A stretch of DNA of 64,000 nt. It comes from Emiliania huxleyi CCMP1516 (lineage: Eukaryota > Haptophyta > Isochrysidales > Noelaerhabdaceae). Position numbers and translations under genes: made by a program. Positions 46,903-57,488 of the stretch are shown here, in pieces (position 1 is the stretch's first letter; the number at the start of each line of letters is the position of its first letter). A model generated the notes under the pieces. The model had not been told where the DNA came from. It was given only the letters and a program-made list of their open reading frames with translations, and made no database searches. The stretch covers positions 378,415-442,414 of the forward strand of contig NW_005199194.1 in the NCBI RefSeq assembly GCF_000372725.1. Reading direction: 5' to 3'.

Positions 46903-48257
46903 ATGTGGGCGAATGTCAACGCCCAGTCCGTGCACCAGCAGAACGCCGTATCGCTGATGCAGGTTGACATGCTGCAGCTCGGCGTGCTGCAGACGCAGAT
47001 GGACAACCTCTCCGTGCAGGCGACGCTGCTGATTGGCTTTGCCCTCAGCATGTGGGGCGGTGCGACGCTCAAGCCGCTGCTGGAGGACGACTCCCAGATC
47101 TGCAGTGCGCCGGACCCCTCTCACACCTAAAGAAAGCGCGAAGCCACATCACAGCACGCGCGTCCCTAACTGTTTTTTTGCACCCATGCGCCTGCAGTCT
47201 GGAAGACGTGGTATCACCTCGCCTTCGCCGCCGTCTTCTTTGTCACCATCGCGCTCTGCATCTCTTGCGGCGGCATCATCGTCTCGCTCGTCCTCTACAT
47301 CAAGCAAGCGGCACAGGAGTCAGCGTTGCTTGTGAGCACTGGCGCGGCGGTGGCCAACACGCGCCGCCATCTCTCCTCCCTCAACCGCCTATTCGTCGTC
47401 TCGTACGCCTCCTTTGCCCTCTCCGCGGTGCTCGCTCATAGAATGGGCAGGGGCACGTCCGGAAAGAAGCACTTGCACCGCGCTCGGGCCACCGCACACG
47501 GAAGCACAGCGAGAGACAGCGAGAGCGGCAGGCGGGCAGGCGGCGGCGGCGGGCAGGGGAGGCCGGCGAGACGACGCCTCCCCCTCCCGCCAGGTGCTGC
47601 TCATCGTGCTGTACGTCGGCATGCCGGCGAGGCTTCCCACTCCGTACCCGGCACGCTCGAGAGGGAGCACATGAACGACCACACATGGGGACGGCGTCTC
47701 TTCACACCTCGAGCTGTGAGTAGGCGCTCGAGAGGGCGCACATGAACGACCACACATGGGGCACCGAGCCCTAGAAGGGGAACACGTATTCTTGTCTCCA
47801 AACCAGCACTCGAGAGGACGCGTACTCCGCCGCCTTCCGCCGCCTTCCACTGTAATCTCACTGTACTCCCATGCGTCGTCGCGGTGCGCCTGAATACGCT
47901 GCAATACCGCCTCCCCTCCCTGAGGTCCGCGTCTTTCACAAACTAGGCTCCGAGCTCGAGTCGCTCGTCACCCGCTTCGACGGCGTCCACACCATCACTT
48001 GCCTCGACCCGCGCAGCCCCGCGTCGCACTACAACCGGTTTGCGTACGGCGCCGCCATCGCCGCGACCAACACGCTCATCATCGTGTGCATGTCGGCGTG
48101 GGGGTACCGGCTGTACGCCGTCATCCGCCGCTCCTACATGCACGACGAGCTCCTCCACTGGTTCGTGGGCCAGCAGGCCGAGCAGAAGCGCCGGGCCGAA
48201 CGCCTCTCCCGAGCGGTCCAGCTGCAGCGAGGCGTGACGTGCGACTCGACAGGCTGA
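46903..48257 (+). CDS. Four-helix membrane protein, multi-exon, unknown family
   Basis: Start at the ATG at 46903 (MWANVNAQSVHQQNAVSLMQ). Exon pieces: LGVLQTQMDNLSVQATLLIGFALSMW...PLLEDDS (to about 47100); after CTGCAG at 47197-47202, VWKTWYHLAFAAVFFVTIALCISCGGIIVSLVLYIK...LNRLFVVSYASFALSAV (to about 47430); after CGCCAG at 47588-47593, VLLIVLYVGMP; and finally, from about 47947, ELESLVTRFDGVHTITCLDP, FAYGAAIAATNTLIIVCMSAWG and a basic tail to the stop. Four hydrophobic helices, cytosolic-looking charged ends. Helix 1 (QATLLIGFALSM) is vaguely like ORAI channel TM1 but lacks its key acidic residue position, so I do not call it ORAI. Intron 3 is long and built of direct repeats. Confidence 0.6.
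47653..47905 (+). repeat. Intron repeats: 36-bp direct pair plus intronic family member
   Basis: CGCTCGAGAGGG(A/C)GCACATG and its continuation to ACACATGGGG occur twice (47653 and 47727). Between them is CTCTTCACACCTCGAGCTGTGA, close to the last mini-intron of RPN1 (9733). From 47795 to 47905 a sequence beginning CCAGCACTCGAGAG and continuing TGTAATCTCACTGTACTCCC matches a SEC16 intron (33358-33490) and, more loosely, an RPN1 intron (10268-10372). Confidence 0.85.
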
Positions 48258-48451
48258 CGCCACCGCCTCCCACGAGTCTCCTCTCTCGGTGCGGTGTGTG
48301 TGCGCGGCGGTGTATGATGCATTGTACGAAGTACTAGGGTACACGGCTAGAACTGCGGATGTGCGCCCGTTATTTATGTGTTGCGTCCACTGGGACACCG
48401 CAGATATGAAAGTTGAAACGTACCCGATAGTTCGTGGCATCTCAAAGGCAA

Positions 48452-49303
48452 TCAAAGGGTGACCTGTCGCCCTGGTGGCGAGATCGGCGGCATGTACGAC
48501 CCCACCTCGCCGTGGTCGTGCACCCCTCTCCGCGAAAAGTTGTCGATAACGACGGTGAGGCCCTCGGGCGCCAGCATGATCTCGCGCTTCAGCCGGTCCG
48601 CCACCCCCATGTTGTCCATGCAAAACCAAAAGGTGACGCACGCACAGACAATGTTGAACGAGAACTCGAGCACGTGCGCTGGCTTCTCCCCCCAAGCCGG
48701 GTGATTGTAGATGACGAGCTGCGAGGCGGCCACACACAATGAGACGACGGCCGCGCCCGCCAGCAGTCTGCCGCCCGCCCGGTCCTGCACCCGCAGGATG
48801 GCGCAGACAACCAGCGACTCTGCACCCGCCAGGAAGAGCTCGTTTGTGTACTCAATCTCGTGGGCAATCGTCTCGTAGCGGTGTAGGTTGACGATCACGA
48901 GGAGCGCAGCGACGCAGGTGCTGCCGACGCTAAAGAATACGAGCACCTTGAGCAGGATCTGCGAGGCGTACTGCCGCTCTGGCGCGCACACAACAGACAG
49001 GACCGTCACCAAAGCAAAGCTAAACGCCGAGATGAACTCGATCCTGTGGAACAAGACGGTCTCTGCGTGGTCGCGGTGCGGCGTCGCGACTGTGATCAGG
49101 CAAACAATTTGGGTGCCAAGGAATGTGGCCGAGAGCAGCGAGAGGAGGAGGTTGCTGTTGGAGATGGCACGCAGCTCCGAGAGCCTTGCGAGCACTAGCA
49201 CATTTGTGTCTCGCCGCAGCGGCTGGCAGTGCTCGGACCCAGGGAGGAGACAGCAGGTTTGCCTTCGCGTTGCGTCTACCGCGTGGCCGTGTTCGTGGTC
49301 CAT
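48452..49303 (-). CDS. Multi-pass membrane protein, unknown family
   Basis: 283 residues from MDHEHGHAVDATRR (the ORF extends upstream to 49366 with no obvious merit). Six likely membrane segments: LLLSLLSATFLGTQIVCLI, FISAFSFALVTVLSVVC, ILLKVLVFFSVGSTCVAALLVIV, FLAGAESLVVCAIL, LLAGAAVVSLCVAASQLVIY, and VLEFSFNIVCACVTFWFC. A short cytosolic tail ends PEGLTVVIDNFSRRGV. It is convergent with the four-helix gene, leaving only about 190 bp between stops. I cannot assign a family. Confidence 0.55.
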   Translation of the reverse strand: MDHEHGHAVDATRRQTCCLLPGSEHCQPLRRDTNVLVLARLSELRAISNSNLLLSLLSATFLGTQIVCLITVATPHRDHAETVLFHRIEFISAFSFALVTVLSVVCAPERQYASQILLKVLVFFSVGSTCVAALLVIVNLHRYETIAHEIEYTNELFLAGAESLVVCAILRVQDRAGGRLLAGAAVVSLCVAASQLVIYNHPAWGEKPAHVLEFSFNIVCACVTFWFCMDNMGVADRLKREIMLAPEGLTVVIDNFSRRGVHDHGEVGSYMPPISPPGRQVTL

Positions 49304-49584
49304 GAGATGTCGTCGAAGAGCTGCGGACTGGTGGGACTCTCTGGGACGGCCGCTTGCGACGAACACAGTTTCCTTTCGGCATCATCATCACAGCATTGTT
49401 GAGCACTTGAGCACGGGATAGGGTCGATTCCGCGGGTACGGGACCCCTCGATCGTCTCGCCCTCCCTCACTGGAGTGTTCATTGGGGGGGGTCATAAGAA
49501 ACACGGTACAGGATCGAGGTGCACGCTGCCGAAGCAGTGTCGTCCCCCCTCTCCCCGACGGCGATGGCGGTGTGACCGATCGAG

Positions 49585-50093
49585 CTACAAGAAGAGCTTG
49601 TTCAGCAGGATCCAGGTTAGCCCGCGCACTGCCTCACTGGGCCTGAGACCGCAGAGACGCTTCCCGTCACCGTCTCGGGTTTGTGTGGGATCGAACCACT
49701 CCGGGATGGGCAAGCCCATCGTTTTGATTGTGCCTTTCCCTGACACAGCAGGAGAGAGAACGACGAGAGTGGGAAGAACGCGAGGTGGCATGAAGGTCGC
49801 TGCGAGAATTGGTGAGAAACTGCGAAGAGAGATAGAAAGTGGTAGACGCCCGAGGGTGGGCGACGGCTAGCACCACACTTCTCCCCTAAAATCCCTGTGT
49901 GGTGGCGGCGTGCCGTCCTCCCATCCCTCCCTTGGGTTGTGTGTTTTCTTTCTTTCTTTTTACACTGCACGGGACTGGCGCGCACTGGCACTAACACAGG
50001 TACCCCACTGGAGCCGCCTAAGCGACTCCCGCGAGGCGACGGCGAGGCACTTAGCTCCGTGCACTCGACCGCCCTCGCCGCAGGCAAGCTCAT
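49585..50093 (-). CDS. Small two-exon protein interrupted by an introner-like element
   Basis: Reading the minus strand: exon 1 from ATG at 50093 (MSLPAARAVECTELSASPSP...VRASPVQ), then the introner-like element (about 49962-49747), then exon 2 KGTIKTMGLPIPEWFDPTQT, RDGDGKRLCGLRPSEAVRG, LTWILLNKLFL and stop. With donor CAGT|GTAAAAAG and acceptor GTCAG|GGAAAGG, the frame joins to about 94 residues. The C-terminal piece looks like real protein (balanced composition, hydrophobic end); family unknown. Alternatively translation begins inside the element at 49791 (MPPRVLPTLVVLS). Confidence 0.4.
49747..49962 (-). mobile_element. ~260-bp introner-like element, copy 3 (reverse)
   Basis: Reverse-complement match to 29333-29560: AAAG run, then CAACCCAAGGGAGGGATGGG, GATTTTAGGGGAGAAGTGTG and CTTCATGCCACCTCGCG, ending in pyrimidine-rich sequence and TGTGTCAG. 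Divergence from copy 1 is roughly 15 percent by eye, higher in the 3' half. Confidence 0.9.
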
Positions 50094-51608
50094 TCAAAAA
50101 GAATTCCGATCAGCGGCCCTAACGAGGGTTTCCCATTGTGTCCCCTTCGCGTGCGAGCGTGACACTGCAGGCTTGGCGCCGAGCGCCCGCGGCTCAGACC
50201 TTGTGCAAGCCGACCCTCGGTGGGAGCACCGGTCCGGACCGATGGCGCTCGGTGTGGAGCAAGCAAGACCCCCCCCCCCCCCCATCGGCGCGCGCTCGCC
50301 ATTCCAACGGCCGCCAGGAGCACCAAGAGGACTCCTCATGGCTGCTCCCAAGTGGGCTTCGACCGGCCTCGGCTGGGGGGGCGGGTTGTCCCGGTTGCGG
50401 ACGCCTTCTGCAGCCCCCTGGGATGGGGACAGCACCCCAAAACTGCCCCCCGGCGGCATACAGCACTGCCAGCCAGCCTCTTCCTCCTCCTCAAGGGCTG
50501 TACTATAGGCCATATTGCGCCGCCTCCTACTGGCAGCCGGGCGGGCGCGCGCCGCGGGCGCCTCGGCGCGCGCACGGCTCGCAAAGTTCGAACGAGTACT
50601 GCCGCCCGGCCGCCTCAAGGCTGCCGGGCGGCAGTACTCGCCTCGCAAGGCGCGCACCGGCTGATCTGGCTGCTGCGCCGGCGGCCGCTGCGCTGGCCGC
50701 TGCTGCGCCGGCTGGCGGGCGGTACGGCCGCCGGCGGCCGCTGCACCCGCGCCTTCCCTCGCGGGCGCCGTCGCGCCGCGCGCGCCCAACTCTGCTGGCA
50801 CACGGCACGCGTCGTCACTCAGCCGCGGAGAACAGGCGGTGCTGTGCGCGAAGCGCGCGCGATCTCGTACTTTTAAGGCTGGATCCGGCCATTCCAAGGG
50901 TATACCTTTGAGAATCCCCAGCGTCCCACCCTCCTAGTCACACTCTCAATATCTCGACTCGCCAACACGAAGTGCTGCGATCGGGGGTGGCCCATTTGTT
51001 TTTTCCTTTCTTTTTTTGGGCCCTGTGGGCACCCTAACAGAGGCTTCTGGCTTGGGGGGGGGGGGGGGGCGTGCAGAGAAGTGCGCCCCCCTCCCTGGAA
51101 GCGATGTCTGCCTGCTCCTGGGACCTTTCCAAGCAAGAATGAAGAATAACCGCTATACACTAATTAACTAACTAACCCCGACCGACCAAACAAAGAAAGG
51201 CAGAGCGGGCGACGGCTCCTTGTACATACATAAAGAAAGCAGACAATTCAAACGAGGGATGGGAGGAGGACAGACCCATCTTACAAACCTAACATACCCG
51301 TGCGATGTTATAAACCTAACATACATGCGAGGACGCACGCTTGTCCGCATCTTGTCCGTCGTTTGTCCGTCTTCCGCCTCATTCCACCTACTACTGCTGC
51401 TGCTGGTGTGCTGCTCCACGGCCCATCAGGCCCACGCCATCGCTCACTCCGCGTCACATGGCCCTGGCGTGGCCCAGAGTATGCGCCGCCGCCTTGTCCG
51501 CTATCGGGCCACGCTCGCGCACCGGCCGACGCAGCGCACCGCGCCACGCTCGGGTAGAGAGCGCTATCACCTGACGCACATCCCCTCCCCACCGCTGCAG
51601 ACCAAGGC
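50094..51608. other. Non-coding interval with a perfect palindrome
   Basis: No supported gene. Includes AAAAAGAATTCC (50097), C and G homopolymer runs (50270-50283, 51054-51069), very GC-rich palindromic sequence 50520-50800 and the 48-bp palindrome at 50593-50640. The last 250 bp are probably promoter or 5' UTR for the gene at 51609. Confidence 0.5.
50593..50640. repeat. 48-bp palindrome
   Basis: Outer arms CGAGTACTGCCGCCCGGC and GCCGGGCGGCAGTACTCG are exact reverse complements (18 bp each); the core GCCTCAAGGC is itself palindromic apart from two bases. Only one pair in the spacer fails to match. It could extrude a cruciform or form an RNA hairpin. Confidence 0.95.
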
Positions 51609-52556
51609 ATGTCAGACATCTCGCTCGACGACGTCCCGGACGAGACCGGCCTCCTGACGGACGACGTCAAGAAACTCCTGGGCTCCTTCGTGAAGAAGAA
51701 GATGGCCCGCAACGACGTGTCTGCCGTCTCGCAAGCGGGCAGCTTCTTCGACCTCATCAACAACAAGGGGCTCGCCTGGCGTTTCGACAGCGTCGTTGTG
51801 ATGCTCGCCAAGGCGCGGGACGGCTACCTCGACGACACCACCAACAAGACTGGCCGCATCCTGCTCAACGCCGGCAAGGTGGGCGAGGACTACGGCGTCG
51901 AGGAGGGCGGCGTCTTCGAGCAGGACGTCGCCGGCACCGTCACCGCGCGCGGCGTCATCGTGTACGGCTCGGGCATGAACCTCATCCTCGGCTACGAGAA
52001 CGACGACTTTGGCCTCGCTTACAAGAAGTACTTCTACAAGCTCTTCGAGAAGGCCATCAAGGAGATCAAGGCCAACGATATGCTCAAGGTCCTCGAGGCG
52101 AAGGTGCACGCGGACTCCACCCTGGCGTTTTGCTCGCGCGAGTCGGTGATGGTGGCGAACGGTCTCGGCTCGTGCGAGGCGCGGGCCGCCGGCATGCGCG
52201 CCGACAAGATGATGCACCCGGCAATCCTCGGGATGGAGGAGGGCTCCGGCGAGTCGGCGCACCAGCTGGTTAAGCAGTACAACCCGCGCAACCAGACAGT
52301 CGCCAAGACTTACAACTGGTACGGAGCGCACCGCGCGCTCTTCCTCCGCTCCGAGATCGAGATGCACCTCGCCAACGCCTCGCCAAACGAGAGCCCGGAC
52401 CAAGTGGCCAAGAAGGTCGTGCAGCACTACTCCGAGTCGCTGGTCATCAAGGACGGGGAGGGACGCCGGCTGCCAGCCAAGCGGCACGCGGAGCTCATGT
52501 GCTCGAGGGTTGAGGCCAAGAAGCGGATGCAGGCCGCACGCCTGCTGCCGTCGTAG
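51609..52556 (+). CDS. Conserved-looking soluble protein, unknown family
   Basis: 315 residues, intronless, MSDISLDDVPDETGLLTDDV start. Balanced composition, mixed alpha/beta appearance: LLGSFVKKKMARNDVSAVSQ, FDSVVVMLAKARDGYLDDTT, a Gly/Val stretch GTVTARGVIVYGSGMNLILG, helical FGLAYKKYFYKLFEKAIKEI, and a Lys/Arg-rich helical C-terminus. No catalytic motif, signal or membrane segment recognised. It is clearly coding (low Arg/Pro bias compared with shadow ORFs and strong third-position GC). Neighbour of the GTPase/nuclease-like pair, but 0.7 kb away and no shared motif seen. Confidence 0.7.
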   Translation: MSDISLDDVPDETGLLTDDVKKLLGSFVKKKMARNDVSAVSQAGSFFDLINNKGLAWRFDSVVVMLAKARDGYLDDTTNKTGRILLNAGKVGEDYGVEEGGVFEQDVAGTVTARGVIVYGSGMNLILGYENDDFGLAYKKYFYKLFEKAIKEIKANDMLKVLEAKVHADSTLAFCSRESVMVANGLGSCEARAAGMRADKMMHPAILGMEEGSGESAHQLVKQYNPRNQTVAKTYNWYGAHRALFLRSEIEMHLANASPNESPDQVAKKVVQHYSESLVIKDGEGRRLPAKRHAELMCSRVEAKKRMQAARLLPS

Positions 52557-53248
52557 GGAGCGACCCTCCGCGGATTGGAGAAGCGGGGTCCCAGACGGCC
52601 TGTCAGAGACTGTGTAGCGTACAGGCGCGCTCCGCTCTTTCGGATGAGAGGACTAAGCTCCGCCGCGAGATATTGGCTGGGGGTGGCGCATGTTTTCGCT
52701 GGAAGGTGGATTGTTAACCCACACTGTGCCGCCACACACTTGAGCAGTGAGAGCGCTCGCACGCACCAGGAAGTAGGATGGCCCTTCGTTCGTAAAGCTG
52801 TCGATTATGTCCGTGTCGGACCGACGTTCTCTAGGACGTTCTGGCGAGAGCGCCCCGCGCGCTAGAGAGCGGGGCGCGGCCGGGGCGGGCAGGCGTCCGC
52901 CGTCCGCGGTGCACAACGTGCCCGCGCTCTGAGCTCGTAATCCAAAATCTCCATCGGGGAAATCCATCCCCACCTCTCACACACTGTCGAACCGATTTAT
53001 GCGGTACACGGGGCGCTCTCTGTACTCTACTCTGAAACCCCCTCTGAAAACAACTTCTCTAGTACAAGTTCTAGCACTGCTTGGAGACAGTGTCGACGCC
53101 GATCCGCGGAGTCTGTGACGTGAGTCCGCCTGTCGAGGCTCGGGCGTCGGGGCGGCGCCCAGTGGCGCGACCGAAGGACGCAACATGCTACTCGTACACG
53201 AAAGGTGTCACCACTATCCACTTCTATCGAGGCGGGGCACTGGGCGCG
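52557..53248. other. Spacer, no gene
   Basis: Only structure noted is an inverted pair GCGCCCCGC/GCGGGGCGC (about 52850-52878), 9-bp stem, 10-bp loop. No coding sequence supported. Confidence 0.5.
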
Positions 53249-53436
53249 TCACCGCTGAGACACCCAGGCGGGCGACCTCGGCTTCTTCTTGGCGGGCCCC
53301 CGCGCCGCCTCCTCAACGAACGCGAAGGCGTCCCGCTCCGGCGGCCGCGCGGGTGGGTCGGCCTCGGCGGCCTCGCCCTCCTCGCTCGCAGAGGCCGTCG
53401 AGCTGACTGCCGCCCCCGGGTCCTCCGCCTCGTCGC

Positions 53437-53482
<46 letters not shown>

Positions 53483-55323
53483 GTTGAAGGCGGCGACCAG
53501 CTGCGGGTACCGCTCCTCGAGCACCTTGGCGGGCAGCCACGCCTTGCCGCCGCCCTCGAGCTTGCACTCGTACTGGTGGCCGATGCTTTTGTATGGCCTC
53601 TTCCCGAGCACCTCCACCGGCACCCGCACCGGCGCCGGCCGCGGCGGCGGGGAGTCGGCTGGTGAGTCGCGCTCGGCTCCACCCGCGCGGGCCTTGCCGC
53701 CGCGTTTCGGCTGCTCGCGAGCGTGAGGCGGCCGAGGCCGAGCGGGAGTGGAAGGGCCTCCGCGGCTCGAGCCCGGGCGGGAAGTCGAGGTGGAAGGGCC
53801 GGTGGCGGTGGCGGGAGTGCCGGTGCCGGTGCCGGAGCCGGAGCCCGGGGCCGGGCGGGCAGAAGACGGCGCGTCCTCGTCCGCGACGTGGGGCACGCGC
53901 TTGCTGCCGTCGAAGCCGTCCTTGTACGACTTGCCGGAGCGGCCCACCAGCTCGGGCTTGGCCTTCTCGTAGAGCGCCCACGCGATGTCGCCCTTGTGGC
54001 CGCGGGGCGGGCAGAGGTGCGGGAAGCCCTGCCTGTGGGGGTAGCTCTCGCCGGGCGCCGGGCGCCGGCCGATGTGCCATTTGTCAATGAACTCGTCCTC
54101 GAGGCCTCGCAACGACGAAGGCCCCGTCCCCTTCTTCTTCGTGCGCTCGCGCAGGAACTTCTCCCGCGTGCGCAGCTCGTCCGTCGTCCAGCCGGGGGGC
54201 AAGTCCCGCCCCTCGCCCGCGTTCTCGAGGTGGATCGCGATGCGCCGCAGCTCCTCGTGGCAGTTGAGCTTGCCGGTCGGCAAGAGGTCGTGTGTCTTTC
54301 GGTACGCGAGCTCAGCCGTCTGTGCCTGGTAGCCCTTGAGGAAGCGCTCAGCGCCCTCTGCCGACCCGAAGGCCTGCTTGTAGCCCATCTCAGCGATCAC
54401 CTTGGCCACCTCGGGCGGCACCTTCAACTCGTGGCGGAAGTTCGGCCGAGCCCGAATTACCTGCGCGATCAGCGCGTCGAGCTCCAGCGTGTTGACGCCC
54501 TTGACCTGGGGCCGCTGCAACATCACGTCGATCGAGGCGTTGTCATCCCACTGCGCAAGAGGCGTTGTCATCCCACGCGTGGGCGGTGCTGGGCAGCGGG
54601 CATTCGGGGGGGGGGGGGCTGGGGGGGTCGCACCGGCTCGCCGTAGGTGTAGCAGTGCTTGGGCTCGTCGCCCGTGCCAAGGCCGCCAAGGCCGTTGAAA
54701 TAGAGGGGGAGCACCTTCTTCTCCAGCTGCATCCGCCTCACAAGCCTTTCCGAGTCTGTCAGCTTGGGCGGCTCGAGGAGGTCGGCCTTGGTGAAGACGA
54801 CCTTGATGTTCTTGGACGCCTCAGCCTTGTCGCCCGCCATCAGGCCGAGCTCGATGAGGCATCGGAGCACGTTGCCTCCCAGCTTGATGGCCGTCTCGTT
54901 GCTCGGGTGCACGACCAGCACGAGGTGAATCTCATTCTTGTCGAACGTGTCCTGAAGCAGCGCGAGGAGGCCGCCGGTGCCCTCGACGGTGCGCGTGTTG
55001 GTGCTGCTTGCCGCGTCATCGTCGCCCTCATACTCCAGGAACGCCGTGCCGTCAGAGATGCCGGGTGGGTCGAAGATCTTGATCCTGCGCCCCGCAATGA
55101 CCCTACCCCAGTACGAGATGCAGCCCTTGCTGGTCCCGTTAGCGTTGGCCGCGTCGCCCATCTCGAGGATGTCGGGACTCGGTTGGTCGACGGCGGGATC
55201 GAGCATGGCGTCGACCTTTTGGCTCTTGCCCTCGTGGATGTCGCCCACCACGAGGATGTTGTAGACAGGCGTGTCCTGCCAGAGCCAGGGACCTGGGCGG
55301 CGTCTGGTGGAGAGCACAGCCAT
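53249..55323 (-). CDS. P-loop GTPase with chromo-like C-terminal domain
   Basis: Two exons, 55323-54634 and 54550-53249, both joining in phase, 663 residues. The ATG at 55323 has an ACCATGG context. GTPase: NILVVGDIHEGKS (P-loop GxxxxGKS), IKIFDPPGISDG (G3 DxxG), IKVVFTKADLL (G4 TKAD), HLVLVVHPSNETA strand; general AIG1/IRG-like layout. Exon 2: helical WDDNASIDVMLQRPQVKGVN, ...PPEVAKVIAEMGYKQAFG, a Pro/Ser linker and a short domain PVEVLGKRPYKSIGHQYECK / LEGGGKAWLPAKVLEERYPQ resembling a chromodomain, then poly-Ala. The intron carries a second copy of the first exon 2 bases (GTGGGATGACAACGCCTC). The same chromo-like domain occurs in the divergent neighbour at 55450, 126 bp away. Confidence 0.65.
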
Positions 55324-55449
55324 GGTGGAGCACACAGCTCTGACTCGCGCGCGGCCGCCTGAGGCCGGGAATTCTTTTTCCGTGGGTTTTTCTCATCTTG
55401 TACCGAGCCGCGCAAATAGTTGCAACCCAGTGGCTGCCCGCGCTCGAAG
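55324..55449. promoter_or_regulatory. 126-bp bidirectional promoter region
   Basis: Separates the divergent ATGs of the GTPase gene (55323, -) and chromo-like/nuclease-like gene (55450, +). It contains GGAATTCTTTTTCCGTGGG, the AATTCTTT word that also lies upstream of RPN1 and SEC16. Such a short gap implies joint control. Confidence 0.5.
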
Positions 55450-56535
55450 ATGTTGTGTGCGCTCAGCGCGCTCGACAGCGACCACAAGCCGCCGCCGGAC
55501 TCGGGGCGCCGGGAGAAGAGCAACATCGAAGCCGTGAAGGCTTTGGTCCGGGAGAATCCGGCGCTTCCTCTTGGACCAGCTTTGGATGCCGCTGTCAGCG
55601 TGGACGCCACAGGCGAGGGCGTAGCAAACAAGAAGACTCGCCGCTACCTCATACAGCAAGGTGCACCCGTCACGGAGCAAGTGCGCCAGAAAGCCACTCG
55701 CTTCTTGGATGTTTTCCCACCCGCCATCGGCAGTGCGGCGGCCAGCGGCGGCGGCGGCGCGGCGTCCAGCAGTGGCCGCGCGGCGTCCAGCGGAGGAGAC
55801 CTGGCTATCAGCGAGGGCGAGGGCGAGGGCGAGGGCGAGCAGGCGGCGGAGGCAGGCGAGGGCTCGGAGGGCGGCGAGAGCGATGGGGGCGAGAGTGACG
55901 GCGGCGGCGGCGGCGACGGCAGCGGCGGCAGCGCTGCCGAGGAGTCGAGCGAAGCAGAGGAGACCGAGGAAGACGGCCGGGACGGAGGCGACGGCAGCGA
56001 CAGCGACTGGCAGCCGGACGAGACGTCCGCGCCGCCGCGCTCCGCGGAGAAGGGTGCGGCGCGGGCGGGCGCGGCGTGGGCGGCGCCGACCCCGCCCGCG
56101 CCCAAAGGCAAGGCGGAGGCGGCGCAGGCCGCGCGCGCCGTGGCGGTTGCGCCGAGGCCCGCATCGATCGACCTCACCGGCGAGCCTGATCAGAGCGGCC
56201 CGCCGCCAAAGACGCAACGCGCGGCGGCGAACCTGGCGGTTGCTCGGGCGGCGGTGGCGGCGGCGGCAGACAACAAGGGCAGTGACGACGAGGAGGACGA
56301 CGCGTTTCTGGGTGCGCCAGCGGCTGGCCGGGCGACGCCACTGGCGCCGCGAACGGGCGGCAGCAGACCGGGCAACGCCGCCGCCGAGGAGGTGCCGGTG
56401 CCGGTGGAGGTGCTCGATCGGAGGGTGCAGGGCGTCGGCCACCAGTACCTGTGCAAGATCGAGGGCGGCGGCGAGGTGTGGCTGCGCGGGGCGCTGCTCA
56501 AGGAGAGCCACCCGCAGCTGCTCGAGGCCTTTGGA

Positions 56536-56586
<51 letters not shown>

Positions 56587-57488
56587 ACAGGCACCGGCGG
56601 CGGCGGCGGCGGCACCCGCGGCGGCACGAGCGGCGGCACGAGCGGAGCTAGAAGCAGCGGGTGCGCAGATGTTGTCATTCGCGTCTCGCAGTACGAGAAG
56701 GACGACTCATTGACGAGTGCCATGGCGAAATGCGAAAGCCGCGGCTTCGAGGAGGCGGGCGCCCTCATGGACGGCGTGTGGGAGAACCTGCGCATTCTGA
56801 TGACCAGCGAGCACCGCGGAGCGATGCAGTCGGACAAGGAGGGCGCCGGCCGCGACCATTGGTGCAAGCGCTTCTGCCGCGAGGGCGCGGAGTACAAGAA
56901 GACCGAGGTGATGGCGCTGCGGCACGAGAGCCTGTTGAAGTACGACATCTTCGTCTCGCGGGAGCACGCCTACGTGTCAAAGAAGCGCAAGCGCGCCTGC
57001 GTTGAGTGGCCATCTGCTGGGAGGAATCGCGCTGACGCGTGCATCTGGCTGCGCCGCCGCTCCTCGCCCCGGCTAGGCCTCGAGCCGCCGAAGCTGCTGT
57101 GGGACCGCGACGCGCTCGACGCCGAGCTCGACGCGCCCGGCGGCCTGCAGTGCGCCCTCGTTCTCGAGTTCAAGTGAGCCTTAGCTTGTTACCCTCCTCT
57201 TTACGCGTTGCCACCTCTCCCACCGCCCGTTTCTCAAGGTACGGAGGCGAGGAGAAGATCAAGGCGGCCGACAAGAAACAAGCTGTCGGCTACTGCAACG
57301 GCATCTCCAAGCTCCTGCAGCTCGACTATCCCAACACGCCGTTCCGGGTCGTCCCCGGCTTCGTCAACGTCTACCTGGGCGTCGGGACCACCAACGTCGA
57401 TAAGGGCGCGAGCCGCTCGACGAAGTGCGAGTACGGCGTGCGCATGAACGAGAACATCGCCGACATTGACGCGGACTCGATCTCTTGA
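55450..57488 (+). CDS. Chromo-like domain protein with PD-(D/E)XK-like C-terminus
   Basis: Exons 55450-57173 and 57239-57488 (GT-AG), 657 residues. Start MLCALSALDSDHKPPPDSG; helical region with RYLIQQGAPVTEQVRQKATR; long acidic Ser/Gly region; the chromo-like domain PVEVLDRRVQGVGHQYLCK / IEGGGEVWLRGALLKESHPQ, matching the GTPase neighbour; a Gly run (56537-56588); then a C-terminal domain: MAKCESRGFEEAG, a Lys-rich patch, and ALDAELDAPGGLQCALVLEFK spliced to YGGEEKIKAADKKQAVGY. An acidic residue followed by a hydrophobic strand and E-F-K is the pattern of PD-(D/E)XK nucleases; this is a hypothesis. Polyglycine here parallels polyalanine in the neighbour at the same place after the chromo-like domain. 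Confidence 0.55.

Noticed and set aside
46903..48257. Possible ORAI calcium channel
   Set aside because: Four helices and a weak helix 1 resemblance, but the key acidic selectivity residue and basic pre-helix pattern are not evident.
52849..52878. Hairpin as a transcription terminator
   Set aside because: Stem-loop is real, but intrinsic terminators of this kind are bacterial and the window is nuclear eukaryotic DNA.
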